Source of the DNA: a virus
Length of the DNA: 64,000 nucleotides
Virus record (IMG/VR): IMGVR_UViG_3300028569_000031
Span: 1 to 64,000 of that record
Reading direction: 5' to 3' (one strand)
Shown: in pieces, positions 48,927 through 56,659 of the stretch
Layout of the letters: every line of letters starts with the position of its first letter
How positions within the stretch are numbered: the stretch's first letter is position 1
Translations under genes and position numbers: made by a program
The notes under the pieces: generated by a model
Databases searched by the model: none
What the model was told of the DNA's origin: nothing
The model's input: the letters and a program-made list of their open reading frames with translations, nothing else

Positions 48927-49271
48927 ATGAGTTATTTCGAGGGTTATCAGCAAACAGTATTTTTTGATTTCCCAGAACTGTCCGCCCCCGGTATTACTGA
49001 TGCTGTTGATGTTTATATTACAAACTATTTATCCACACGTAACTATACATTTATTGTTATAGTTGCAAATGTAAATAACCACGTTGATGTTAATTTAGAG
49101 GGTAGTCTTGACGGTATAAATTTCGGTGTAATGCGTACTGAAAAAATCACCGCAAATGGTACCTATGCATATAATGTCAGTGGGTTCCCGGTAAAAAAAA
49201 TACGTGCTAATTTTTTCCATGAGTCCGGCGGTAGTTCTGCAACAGTTAAATTTAATATTGCCGCCAATTAA
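48927..49271 (+). CDS. Virion-type beta protein (114 aa)
   Basis: Paralogue of the preceding gene: VNLEGSLDGINFGVMRTEKI and FPVKKIRANFFHESGGSS. The common beta pattern suggests a surface decoration or fibre. Ends convergently, stops overlapping with the oxygenase gene on the minus strand. Confidence 0.6.
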   Translation: MSYFEGYQQTVFFDFPELSAPGITDAVDVYITNYLSTRNYTFIVIVANVNNHVDVNLEGSLDGINFGVMRTEKITANGTYAYNVSGFPVKKIRANFFHESGGSSATVKFNIAAN

Positions 49272-50161
49272 ATTAACGCCCAAGACCTGAACCATTTAGT
49301 AATTACATATTTATTGTTGCTTACTGGTGGCAATGCTTCGTGAAGTGTTTTGTAATTAGGCATACCGTTTCTATATAGATTATTCCAAATAACAGCCGTT
49401 CCTTTTTCAGGTTTAACCTTTAGTTTTAGATGTTTAAAATAAGTTTCTCCACCTTCTTCTACATCGTTCAAATAACACATAACAGTCCAGGTTCTTTGTC
49501 CCATCCATTCTGTATATATAGAAAACTCTTTTGTTCTGGGATGAAAGAAATCATGATGCTCCTTGTAATATTCACCGGGTAAATAGCTTTGCCCTTGCAG
49601 TGTTTCGCCGGTAAATGGTTCTAGATCCATAAATTGACAGATTTTCCAATCCAACGCATTTAAAAATGGTGAATAAAAATAATGCAGATCAGTTGTCTTA
49701 CTTGTTCTATAGTCAGACGTAACAGCTTGATCACTTGGATCAGCAACCGTAGAGGGTCTTGACCTTGCGTTAATTACTTCTATTAGTTGCTTGCACGTTG
49801 CTGACGATAAAAAATTCTTATGTATAAAGAGCTGAGTAAAAGGAAAACTTATATCTTGTTTTATTTTTGTTATTGGTCGATTAGAAAATAAGTTATAATT
49901 AATTCTTTTTGGTTTCTTGTTGAAAGAACAAGCATTTATAAGCTCTTCAATATTTTTATCGGTATATTTATATTTTTCTTTAAAGTGACGAATCACCTGT
50001 GTTTTACTTACACCAGCAACAGCTGCCTTTATAAACTCAGCTGTTATGGTACTATTGATCACTGTGTACTGAGTGTAGGGTTGCTTAAAATATAGTAGTT
50101 TAAAAGCGGGTTTGCAAGTGTTTGCTATTATTCTTTTATCAGGATTAATCTTTGGAAGCAC
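49268..50161 (-). CDS. 2-oxoglutarate/Fe(II) oxygenase, prolyl-4-hydroxylase type
   Basis: 297 residues read from GTG at 50161. C-terminal 200 residues carry the jelly-roll dioxygenase signature: GEYYKEHHDFFHP (iron ligands His and Asp of H-x-D), TVMCYLNDVEEGGETYF and KTLHEALPPVSNNKYVITKW (distal His and 2OG-binding basic residue). The N-terminal 90 residues form a separate helical domain (AAVAGVSKTQVIRHFKEKYK) resembling a small DNA-binding helix bundle. Such enzymes are common in cyanophages; substrates are not known. Confidence 0.85.
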   Translation of the reverse strand: MLPKINPDKRIIANTCKPAFKLLYFKQPYTQYTVINSTITAEFIKAAVAGVSKTQVIRHFKEKYKYTDKNIEELINACSFNKKPKRINYNLFSNRPITKIKQDISFPFTQLFIHKNFLSSATCKQLIEVINARSRPSTVADPSDQAVTSDYRTSKTTDLHYFYSPFLNALDWKICQFMDLEPFTGETLQGQSYLPGEYYKEHHDFFHPRTKEFSIYTEWMGQRTWTVMCYLNDVEEGGETYFKHLKLKVKPEKGTAVIWNNLYRNGMPNYKTLHEALPPVSNNKYVITKWFRSWALI

Positions 50162-50346
50162 CTACGCTTTAGGCACAATATGTCTAAACAAGCAATGGAG
50201 CAAAAATGGATTACGTTCTTGCCAAACAAGTATGGAACGCCTTGGTAAATGTAAAACGTTAACAAGGGTCAACTCTGGTTTATCCTAGAGAACAAGCGAC
50301 AAAGCAACTTAGAACTGCTAAAATAACAGTATAAGTTGGAAAGCCG

Positions 50347-50568
50347 ATGGACACTCACGCCTTAGAGCTACCAGTGGATGCACAGTTTGCTTTACATGCT
50401 GCTGCGCTAAGCTTAAAACAACTTGACAGAGATGAACTAGAAGAAGCGTTTATCGACATGCTCCATCAAAAAATGATGGACAAACAGTTGTTCTTTGGTA
50501 TCATGAAAGAACACGGCATAGACGCTGAAATTAAGTTTAACTACCTGACAAAAAGCCAACTCTCCTAA
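50347..50568 (+). CDS. Helical hypothetical protein (73 aa)
   Basis: MDTHALELPVDAQFALHAAA then LKQLDRDELEEAFIDMLHQK and FGIMKEHGIDAEIKFNYL. Looks like a NblA/phycobilisome-degradation-like short helical protein (two helices, acidic), a type common in cyanophages, but the match is not strong enough to name it. In the 185-base gap before it no reliable gene is seen. Confidence 0.5.
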   Translation: MDTHALELPVDAQFALHAAALSLKQLDRDELEEAFIDMLHQKMMDKQLFFGIMKEHGIDAEIKFNYLTKSQLS

Positions 50569-50573
50569 TTACC

Positions 50574-50960
50574 ATGCCTACCAGAACAATCAAAGGGACC
50601 ATTGACAACTTTTTTGTTAATGCTGGAAGTGAAGTTACTTACCAAGGAACAACGTCCGCATCCTCAACCCCTGGCCTGAACATTAGGGGCTTTCGCGTTG
50701 ACCCAGCCAGTACTGGTAGTCTAATAGTTACGTTAGACAGAAGTAATGGTGTCAATACCATGGAAATTTTTCAAGAGGACGTTTACAACGGCTCTACTGC
50801 ACCAGCAGGGTACAAAACTTTTGCTAACATAGCAAAGGATGGTCGCAGTAAAGGCGTAGTTGCTGTTACCGTAACAGATGCAACCAAAAACTACATTGTC
50901 CTCCTGGAGCTAGATGGGTATTCAGAAGTCACTTACAACGGCAGCGTTGTTGTCCCATAA
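50574..50960 (+). CDS. Beta-rich virion-type protein (128 aa)
   Basis: TRTIKGTIDNFFVNAGSEVT start and SLIVTLDRSNGVNTMEIFQE, beta-strand rich and without enzyme motif. The general appearance is of a phage decoration or fibre protein. No family recognised. Confidence 0.55.
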   Translation: MPTRTIKGTIDNFFVNAGSEVTYQGTTSASSTPGLNIRGFRVDPASTGSLIVTLDRSNGVNTMEIFQEDVYNGSTAPAGYKTFANIAKDGRSKGVVAVTVTDATKNYIVLLELDGYSEVTYNGSVVVP

Positions 50961-51660
50961 GGAAACTTTACCTTTATTTTTGAATCAAGACGGAATAAAA
51001 TTAATACAATTATATACAACGCCAAGAATTTACTTAGGTTCTGGACGCTTTGGTTGCTATAAAGAAGAAGGAGCTGATCACTACAAAATTGGTTATGGCA
51101 GTGAAAAAATTAAAAAACATGCAGTTAATTGGCACACTAAATCTACAGTAAAAGAAATTAACAACCAATTAATAGAAGACCTTAAACCCTTTGCTGAAAA
51201 GGTGCAGGCCTATGTACTTGTAAGTTTAAATAATAAAAAAAGAGCCGCACTATTAAGCTATGCTCATAGCATAGGCCTAGCTGCTTTTAAAGAATCTTAT
51301 TTACTTGAGTTAATAAACTCTTACGCCAGTAAGAAGTTGATTATTAAGGAGTGGAGTCCACTGATAAATTCAATTTATTTTGGCGCTGATAATAAGTTAA
51401 AAGAACGCCGCCGCGTTGAACTAAACATGTACATGGCACCTGATAAAGAAGTGCCATTATTTTTTGAACATAAATGCAAACTTAATCAATGCCTTCTAAA
51501 CATAGGAGAAAGTTATCTAGGTACGCCAAATCAAGTAAAAGCAATTGAATATTTAGAACGCAAATTACTTGAATTTGATCCCTCCCAAGAAACTTTGCGG
51601 CGTTTTTGGCGTTATTGGAATCAAGAACAGGGTTGCCTTGGCTCTAATAAAACTATTTAA
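50914..51660 (+). CDS. Degenerate GH24 lysozyme-like protein
   Basis: 248 residues. Start ATG 50914 has GGAG at a good distance though it overlaps the previous gene by 47 bases. The lysozyme frame is recognisable: GIKLIQLYTTPRIYLGSGRF (fold of 'GL.LIK.FEG.RL.AY'), HYKIGYGSEKI ('TIGYGHT') and NNKKRAALLSYAHSIGLAAF ('NQ.QFDALVSF.FNVG'). The catalytic Glu is replaced by Thr-Thr-Pro and the His of GYGH by Ser, so it is probably not a lysozyme. A structural or wall-binding role is possible. Confidence 0.6.
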   Translation: MGIQKSLTTAALLSHKETLPLFLNQDGIKLIQLYTTPRIYLGSGRFGCYKEEGADHYKIGYGSEKIKKHAVNWHTKSTVKEINNQLIEDLKPFAEKVQAYVLVSLNNKKRAALLSYAHSIGLAAFKESYLLELINSYASKKLIIKEWSPLINSIYFGADNKLKERRRVELNMYMAPDKEVPLFFEHKCKLNQCLLNIGESYLGTPNQVKAIEYLERKLLEFDPSQETLRRFWRYWNQEQGCLGSNKTI

Positions 51661-52055
51661 TTATTTTCATGAGAAGCAATAAGCCTATCTAAATACCACC
51701 GGCTTTTTTTTAAATCTTCTAAAGTATTGTTTTTATGGTCGGCACGCCACACATACTTTATTACATTGCCTTGACAGTAGCCACGAAATTTTTCAGTTCC
51801 TAGTGCCGCTTTAATTGCTTCTATGCATTCTATATCTTCATTTTTTGTATAATGCACTGGCGCGTAAACGTTATCCGAAACGCCTTCGCTTAACTTATTT
51901 GAAATTAAGTTAGGCGTAGAAAAAATATTTTTAGTTTCTGTCTCCCAGTTGTCGTCTGCATACCAATCAAAACTACCAGTGGGGAAATTACAGCCTGGGT
52001 TGGCAGAGTTAAAAGAGATGGTATCCTCACCTGGGGTAGACTGAAAAGTAATCAC
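51657..52055 (-). CDS. DUF3310 protein
   Basis: 132 residues. C-terminal 70 residues show the family pattern: APVHYTKNEDIECIEAIKAA, LGTEKFRGYCQGNVIKYVWR, and KNNTLEDLKKSRWYLDRLI. The invariant 'GN..KY..R' and 'EDL.K...YL..L' are clear. Known from T7-like phages and siphophages as a nucleotide-kinase-like or unknown protein. The N-terminal 60 residues are unrelated and disordered. Confidence 0.85.
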   Translation of the reverse strand: MITFQSTPGEDTISFNSANPGCNFPTGSFDWYADDNWETETKNIFSTPNLISNKLSEGVSDNVYAPVHYTKNEDIECIEAIKAALGTEKFRGYCQGNVIKYVWRADHKNNTLEDLKKSRWYLDRLIASHENN

Positions 52056-52085
52056 GGCAGTAAGTGCATCTGCCCAAATACTAGC

Positions 52086-52340
52086 ATGAAATTAGAAACA
52101 AGTCAGGATTATGACGTTGATAATCGGTATGAGGAAACCGATGGTCCTAATGGTTCAAGTGTGTCCGACAATACCTCTGGTAAAAAATTCTTAACTAGGT
52201 ATATAAACAATTCAAAAGATTTGATTAAGCAGAACGCAGCTTCAGATGGTCAAGATGAGGATAGGTTTATCATGTCTGGCCCAGGTGACGTTACCTATGG
52301 CTTTAGAAATGCGTTTCGCGCCAGCTTGTTTAACAGATGA
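52086..52340 (+). CDS. Hypothetical protein (84 aa)
   Basis: Acidic and polar (YDVDNRYEETDGPNGSSVSD), with a basic helix FLTRYINNSKDLIKQNA. Begins 30 bases from the divergent DUF3310 start. No family recognised. Confidence 0.5.
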   Translation: MKLETSQDYDVDNRYEETDGPNGSSVSDNTSGKKFLTRYINNSKDLIKQNAASDGQDEDRFIMSGPGDVTYGFRNAFRASLFNR

Positions 52341-52950
52341 CTTTACCTATATTAGAAAAAATTTGTTGAAACTTTTCAATTTGATTAAAACCTAAATCCG
52401 TACTAGGTAAGTAAACAAAAAACCCCCACGTAAACGGTGCGCCTAAGACCTTCATAAATTTACCGTGTATCAGCCTTGCCCTATCTTTTGGTATACACAC
52501 TGGATAGTTCCATATCTCTGGACAGCTTCTTAATATTTCATGGCTAGTAGAAAAAAATAAAGCTTCTGAAACATTACGAAGTTTCCATTCTTTTTCTAAT
52601 CTTTTAAACCAAACAGAAGAGGGGGACTTACCGGTGTGGCCTCCTTTTAATCCCCATCTCCATGTACCACGTTGTTTATTGAAAGAGCAACGTCCGTATG
52701 TAGGGGGGAATAAATATGTTTTTCCCAACCACTGTTCATGAGTATTTAAACCATCTTCTTTTAATGTATAAATTTTTTTTGCACGTAAATATTCCTTATT
52801 AGCGTGTTCTGTTGTGCAAGGGTCTAAATCAATGTCGCCAAGTAAAGCATATATATAAGGTAGGTATTCAACGGGAGTCAACCAATCCTCTTCAATTCTT
52901 AAGATTCTTGTGAGAAATAAATGTCGAGGCAGGTTTTTGTAATAACTCAT
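52330..52950 (-). CDS. Degenerate phage Dam-type N6-adenine methylase
   Basis: 206 residues. Resembles the phage DNA adenine methylase family: DWLTPVEYLPYIYALL, GDIDLDPCTTEHANKEYLRA and IYTLKEDGLNTHEQWLGKTY ('WYTP', 'IDLDP', 'D.DGL...W.G...NPPY'). The catalytic NPPY is FPPTY, and the downstream residues differ, so activity is doubtful. It may have become a DNA-binding or decoy protein. Coupled by ATGA to the upstream gene. Confidence 0.65.
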   Translation of the reverse strand: MSYYKNLPRHLFLTRILRIEEDWLTPVEYLPYIYALLGDIDLDPCTTEHANKEYLRAKKIYTLKEDGLNTHEQWLGKTYLFPPTYGRCSFNKQRGTWRWGLKGGHTGKSPSSVWFKRLEKEWKLRNVSEALFFSTSHEILRSCPEIWNYPVCIPKDRARLIHGKFMKVLGAPFTWGFFVYLPSTDLGFNQIEKFQQIFSNIGKVIC

Positions 52951-53354
52951 GTAGGTACAAGATCCGCAACACCTTTTTCACGCTTATAATGTAGCAACGA
53001 CATGTGCTGGGGGTCTTGAATAATAAATAAAGCTTCTTTTTCTAGGTCAAGTGACTCAGCTTTAACAATAGCTTTACGCATTATCTCAGCAATTCCATCC
53101 ATGTCTTTTGATTGCATATCCTCTCTGGCTGCAATTAGAGCTGCAACCGACATGTAAAACATTGAATCCTTTTCTTCTTTGGCCGTTGGAACATATACCA
53201 TAGCTCCGGGGCCTTCAAAATAATAAAACCGATCATAAAAATCACACATGTCATCGCAAATTCTTTCAATGACAAGCTTGGTCAGCACACGTTCCGTTTC
53301 AGTTGGCGTGTTGCCAGCTAATTTAGCTAGTTTTTGTTTCCTGTAGTCAGTCAT
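52947..53354 (-). CDS. Hypothetical protein (135 aa)
   Basis: Helical; ERVLTKLVIERICDDMCDFY and SVAALIAAREDMQSKDMDGI. No family recognised. First gene of the minus-strand pair with the Dam-like gene. Confidence 0.55.
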   Translation of the reverse strand: MTDYRKQKLAKLAGNTPTETERVLTKLVIERICDDMCDFYDRFYYFEGPGAMVYVPTAKEEKDSMFYMSVAALIAAREDMQSKDMDGIAEIMRKAIVKAESLDLEKEALFIIQDPQHMSLLHYKREKGVADLVPT

Positions 53355-53424
53355 TTTTGAAGTTGCAAGTTAATAACGATAATAACAAAGAAAGAATAAA
53401 AAAACAGGTCGGATAACCAGAAAA

Positions 53425-54006
53425 TTATTTTGTTCCAGTCTCCCCTGGGGCTTGCTTTATAAATGCAAACAACCCTGAACGTTTCAATGTTTCTCTTATT
53501 TTGGGTAGCGGCCTATAAATTACCACCATTTTACCAAGATTACCGACTTCCTTAATTAATTTTCCTGACTCGTCTCTCATCTTAATTAATTCTTCTTGCC
53601 GAATCAAATATTCTGCAACACATCTATATCTTCGTTTTGTTGCAAGGTCAATGTCAGGGAATTTAGCACATATTTTTGCCGGTACCATATCGCTAAAACA
53701 TATTCTTATTTGATCAGCAAGTGATAGCCCCAAAACCAAATCATTTGTGGATGTTTCGTAGCTACAAACAAGTTCTAAATACCTTCTCAGATCTGCGTCT
53801 TCAAAGCTACCTGACGGCGGCAAAAACATTTCCACCTGGTCTGCTAACGAGGGTACTAATTTTTCCTTGATATTTTCAATTGTGACTTCTGAAATGTTTA
53901 AACCGTTAAACCTATAGCTTACGTATTTATTTGGGTCAATAGAAGTTTTTTTTACTGGCGATAGCGCCGGTAACTCCCCTTCTTCAATCAAATAATCCGA
54001 CAACAT
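53425..54006 (-). CDS. Hypothetical protein (193 aa)
   Basis: Mostly helical, with IDLATKRRYRCVAEYLIRQE near the end of the second third. No enzyme motif and no family recognised. Basic and acidic parts alternate. It follows the next gene by 9 bases, so they are co-transcribed. Confidence 0.55.
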   Translation of the reverse strand: MLSDYLIEEGELPALSPVKKTSIDPNKYVSYRFNGLNISEVTIENIKEKLVPSLADQVEMFLPPSGSFEDADLRRYLELVCSYETSTNDLVLGLSLADQIRICFSDMVPAKICAKFPDIDLATKRRYRCVAEYLIRQEELIKMRDESGKLIKEVGNLGKMVVIYRPLPKIRETLKRSGLFAFIKQAPGETGTK

Positions 54007-54015
54007 GGTGTTCCA

Positions 54016-54402
54016 TTACGTTTCTATAGGTATCTTAACGTTTTTTAAGAACTTGTCACATTGTATTGCATGCGTAATACGTAGTACCCATGCATAGTAA
54101 ATTCTCTTGTCTTCCATGTTTTTTAAATCCCCTGGTTTTGGCCTACCCCCATAATTGCAAGCTTCCCAAAAAGCCTTTGCTATTTGTTTTTCTTGCTGAG
54201 TCATTAATGAATGCATAACCTTTGTAGACATACTGGCCAATAGTTCGTTAAACTGGGCCATATGTAAAGGATTTTCTTCCCCATGAAAAAAACCATCACT
54301 TACGCTGAGCTGATTTTGTTCCTCGTCTTCATGCCCCTTGGGACAGTAGGGGTGGTCCATCTGGCGCAGTTTATTAGTAGTAATATCAGTATAGAGATCC
54401 AT
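54016..54402 (-). CDS. Hypothetical protein (128 aa)
   Basis: Begins with a mixed region DHPYCPKGHEDEEQNQLS and is helical from residue 50 on (MSTKVMHSLMTQQEKQIAKA, DKRIYYAWVLRITHAIQC). Not recognised. Only 18 bases separate its start from the divergent gene at 54421, so the promoters of both must lie within each other's gene. Confidence 0.5.
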   Translation of the reverse strand: MDLYTDITTNKLRQMDHPYCPKGHEDEEQNQLSVSDGFFHGEENPLHMAQFNELLASMSTKVMHSLMTQQEKQIAKAFWEACNYGGRPKPGDLKNMEDKRIYYAWVLRITHAIQCDKFLKNVKIPIET

Positions 54403-54420
54403 GTAAAAAAATAGGTAATT

Positions 54421-55389
54421 ATGGGAAGCAAGAAATCAACCGCACCTACGGTAATTATGCCTGCGCCAACGGCGCCTTCCCTGTATCGTTCCATTACAAC
54501 GCCAGAGGCTTTTGCTGTTGGCGAGAAATATTTAAAAAGCCTCCAAGATATGGGGGCACTTAGCAAAGCAAGTCGTGAGGCTGCCGTAGGAACAGATAAA
54601 GATTTACGCGAAACTCAGGAACAAACAAAATACCAAGCCGCCGCAACTTATGCATCTTCTCTCCCCAAAGGAGATAAATACTTAGCTGAAAGCACCGGTA
54701 TTCCTAGAGAACTTTTATACAAAACTGCAACTACAGCAGCAACTACAATTGCTGACGAGAAACAGAAAGATTATCTTGATGCAGTAAAAAACAATACAAC
54801 CCCTGTAACTGAAGCAGGTTCTAAGTTACGCGAATTTAATCGTTACTATAATCCAAGTACTCGACAACATTTTTATAGCTCAACGCCAGACACAGAATTA
54901 TTAAGTGGTTGGAATAAAGAAGGTGATACTGCATTCAAAACACTGGATCCTAGTGATACTACTGCCGGTGCAAGTACTTTGTATCGTTTGTATAGACCAG
55001 GTGATAAGCCGGGTGGACCTAACCATTTATTTACAACATCAAAAGAAGAACGGGATTCTGCCATTTCTCAAGGATTTAATTATGAAGGTGATGTAGGTAA
55101 GGTTTATGATACTGCTCAGGCAGATACACAAGAAGTACAACGTTTTTATAATCCTGAACTAAACCGACATATGTATACTGCTGATTTAGAAGAAATTAAA
55201 ACCTTAGCAGGTAAGGGTTACAACAGAGAAGGATCTTTCTTTACTCCAACAAAAGCAGCACCTGCTGCACCTGCTGCACCTGCACCTGCTGCGCCTTCTA
55301 CACCAAGTGAAGACGCCGCTGCTGTTGACAAAGCAAGAGCAGATTTACTCGCTAAAGCAGCAGCGCAAAACCCAGTTAAAACACCTTAA
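54421..55389 (+). CDS. DUF5648-type repeat protein
   Basis: 322 residues. The proline-rich N-terminus (MGSKKSTAPTVIMPAPTAPS) resembles that of the hendecad protein at 16015. Three repeats of a 35-45 residue unit of the type 'R.YNP.TR.HFYS...E...L...GW..EG..F' occupy residues 140-280, a DUF5648-like beta-propeller/lectin pattern. The end is an alanine/proline tandem repeat (AAPAAPAAPAPAAPSTP) and a charged helix. Probably a virion surface protein with a carbohydrate-binding part. Confidence 0.7.
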   Translation: MGSKKSTAPTVIMPAPTAPSLYRSITTPEAFAVGEKYLKSLQDMGALSKASREAAVGTDKDLRETQEQTKYQAAATYASSLPKGDKYLAESTGIPRELLYKTATTAATTIADEKQKDYLDAVKNNTTPVTEAGSKLREFNRYYNPSTRQHFYSSTPDTELLSGWNKEGDTAFKTLDPSDTTAGASTLYRLYRPGDKPGGPNHLFTTSKEERDSAISQGFNYEGDVGKVYDTAQADTQEVQRFYNPELNRHMYTADLEEIKTLAGKGYNREGSFFTPTKAAPAAPAAPAPAAPSTPSEDAAAVDKARADLLAKAAAQNPVKTP

Positions 55390-55422
55390 TAAACAGGGTT
55401 ATAGGGTTTTAAATATTGATTA

Positions 55423-55617
55423 TTAAACAGTAGTTGACAGTTTTTCTGTTTCTATCCACTCGTCATAGGCCTCAAGCAATATACCGTAAGACTCCACCGG
55501 TAAAAGCATCACAGCAAAAGTTTCAGTGATAATTTTATAATGTTCTAAATTTATAACAACATCGTCCATGATAGCGTCAAAATCTGACTGAAGCTGCTCA
55601 ACAGTGACAACTTTCAT
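55423..55617 (-). CDS. Phd/YefM-like antitoxin (orphan)
   Basis: 64 residues. Pattern VVTVEQLQSDFDAIMDDVVI then EHYKIITETFAVMLLPVESY and LLEAYDEWIE corresponds to the Phd/YefM group (N-terminal strand/helix, 'I...G..VVL.P.E.Y..L.E'). No toxin gene lies next to it. It may be a transcriptional repressor, or an antitoxin that neutralises a host toxin. Confidence 0.65.
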   Translation of the reverse strand: MKVVTVEQLQSDFDAIMDDVVINLEHYKIITETFAVMLLPVESYGILLEAYDEWIETEKLSTTV

Positions 55618-55653
55618 GGTACAAGTGATTTGCTACTAATAGAGTAGCATAAA

Positions 55654-56346
55654 CTAAGTCACGTCGCCAAAATCAAACGCAAGGTCTACTGTTCCTGTTA
55701 TTGCATCAAAGTTAATATCTTTTTCAGATGTTTCATCGGAATACCTCCAATCATTAATAGATGTTATTAATCCAATTGAGTAAGTTGTTTCAATGTAACG
55801 AATATCATTTGTTATTAAAAATAAATAATCTCTAGGTGCAAGCATAATGTTCGGATAATCTTTTGACTGACTTTCAACTATATCCGTATCTGAATCAGAA
55901 TATGGAACACCGGACATGTCGTAAACGTAACCATTGGAGTTTATTGGGAGCTCTCTTCTGTGCGTACCATCTTCAATTACGTAAAACGAAAGTATTGTAT
56001 TTCTATTCGTTTTGGAGTCGTAAGAAGTTTGGCTAAAGTTCTGTGTAAACTGTATTGCACGCGCTTGAAGTAAACGCATTTTATAAAATGTTGTTTGAAT
56101 TCTTGTTAAGCCGCCATGAGAATTTGAAATTGTTAACGACTTAGAAATCGAACTAAATGAACTTAAATCACCAAGGTTAATTGGGTTGTTAACACTATCG
56201 CCAGGTCTTGGAGGCAGGGGGTCACTACCAAAATAACTTGTTGGACCATAAGCGGTTGGCCCTGTACCGCCGGTTGGGTAAGCCTGAACTGTGCCTAGGT
56301 TTGTAAAGCCCAGGTTAGTCGGTAGTGCTGTCAGGTATAGTGCCAT
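55654..56346 (-). CDS. Beta-rich virion-type protein (230 aa)
   Basis: Starts MALYLTALPTNLGFTNLGTV, with glycine-rich region and repeated beta strands (TILSFYVIEDGTHRRELPIN, IMLAPRDYLFLITNDIRYIE). No known family; the composition fits a tail or decoration protein. It overlaps the next gene by 32 bases. Confidence 0.55.
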   Translation of the reverse strand: MALYLTALPTNLGFTNLGTVQAYPTGGTGPTAYGPTSYFGSDPLPPRPGDSVNNPINLGDLSSFSSISKSLTISNSHGGLTRIQTTFYKMRLLQARAIQFTQNFSQTSYDSKTNRNTILSFYVIEDGTHRRELPINSNGYVYDMSGVPYSDSDTDIVESQSKDYPNIMLAPRDYLFLITNDIRYIETTYSIGLITSINDWRYSDETSEKDINFDAITGTVDLAFDFGDVT

Positions 56347-56659
56347 TGATTAAATTTAAGCCAGTGTATAGTCCGTTGTCCCTACCACTTGCTTGATATT
56401 TTTCTTCTATTATTGTAGCGCGTTCAGGGTAAACCCCTTCCATTTCTGTTGTTTCTATTAATTCATAAGTTAATCTTTTTTGTAATATACGTAAATCGCT
56501 TTCAATCTCATCTTTATCAGCGTTAGGTTCTGTCCAGTAGTTATCAGGTCCTATAGCTATTACTCCAATCCACTTAGAATTTTTTTCGTGGTAGCAGGTA
56601 GGTAAAATTTCACTGTGCTTCTGCGTTACTTTTTCTAACTTGTTCAAAAATGTTTCCAT
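56315..56659 (-). CDS. Hypothetical protein (114 aa)
   Basis: Begins METFLNKLEKVTQKHSEILP, helical and acidic, with KWIGVIAIGPDNYWTEPNAD. No family recognised. Overlaps the HNH-type gene by 50 bases and the downstream gene by 32 bases, suggesting a tightly packed minus-strand operon. Confidence 0.5.
   Translation of the reverse strand: METFLNKLEKVTQKHSEILPTCYHEKNSKWIGVIAIGPDNYWTEPNADKDEIESDLRILQKRLTYELIETTEMEGVYPERATIIEEKYQASGRDNGLYTGLNLINGTIPDSTTD

Noticed and set aside
50180-50248. 22-codon plus-strand frame (MSKQAMEQKWITFLPNKYGT..)
   Set aside because: Too short and without a clear ribosome binding site; kept out of the gene list, though the composition is protein-like.
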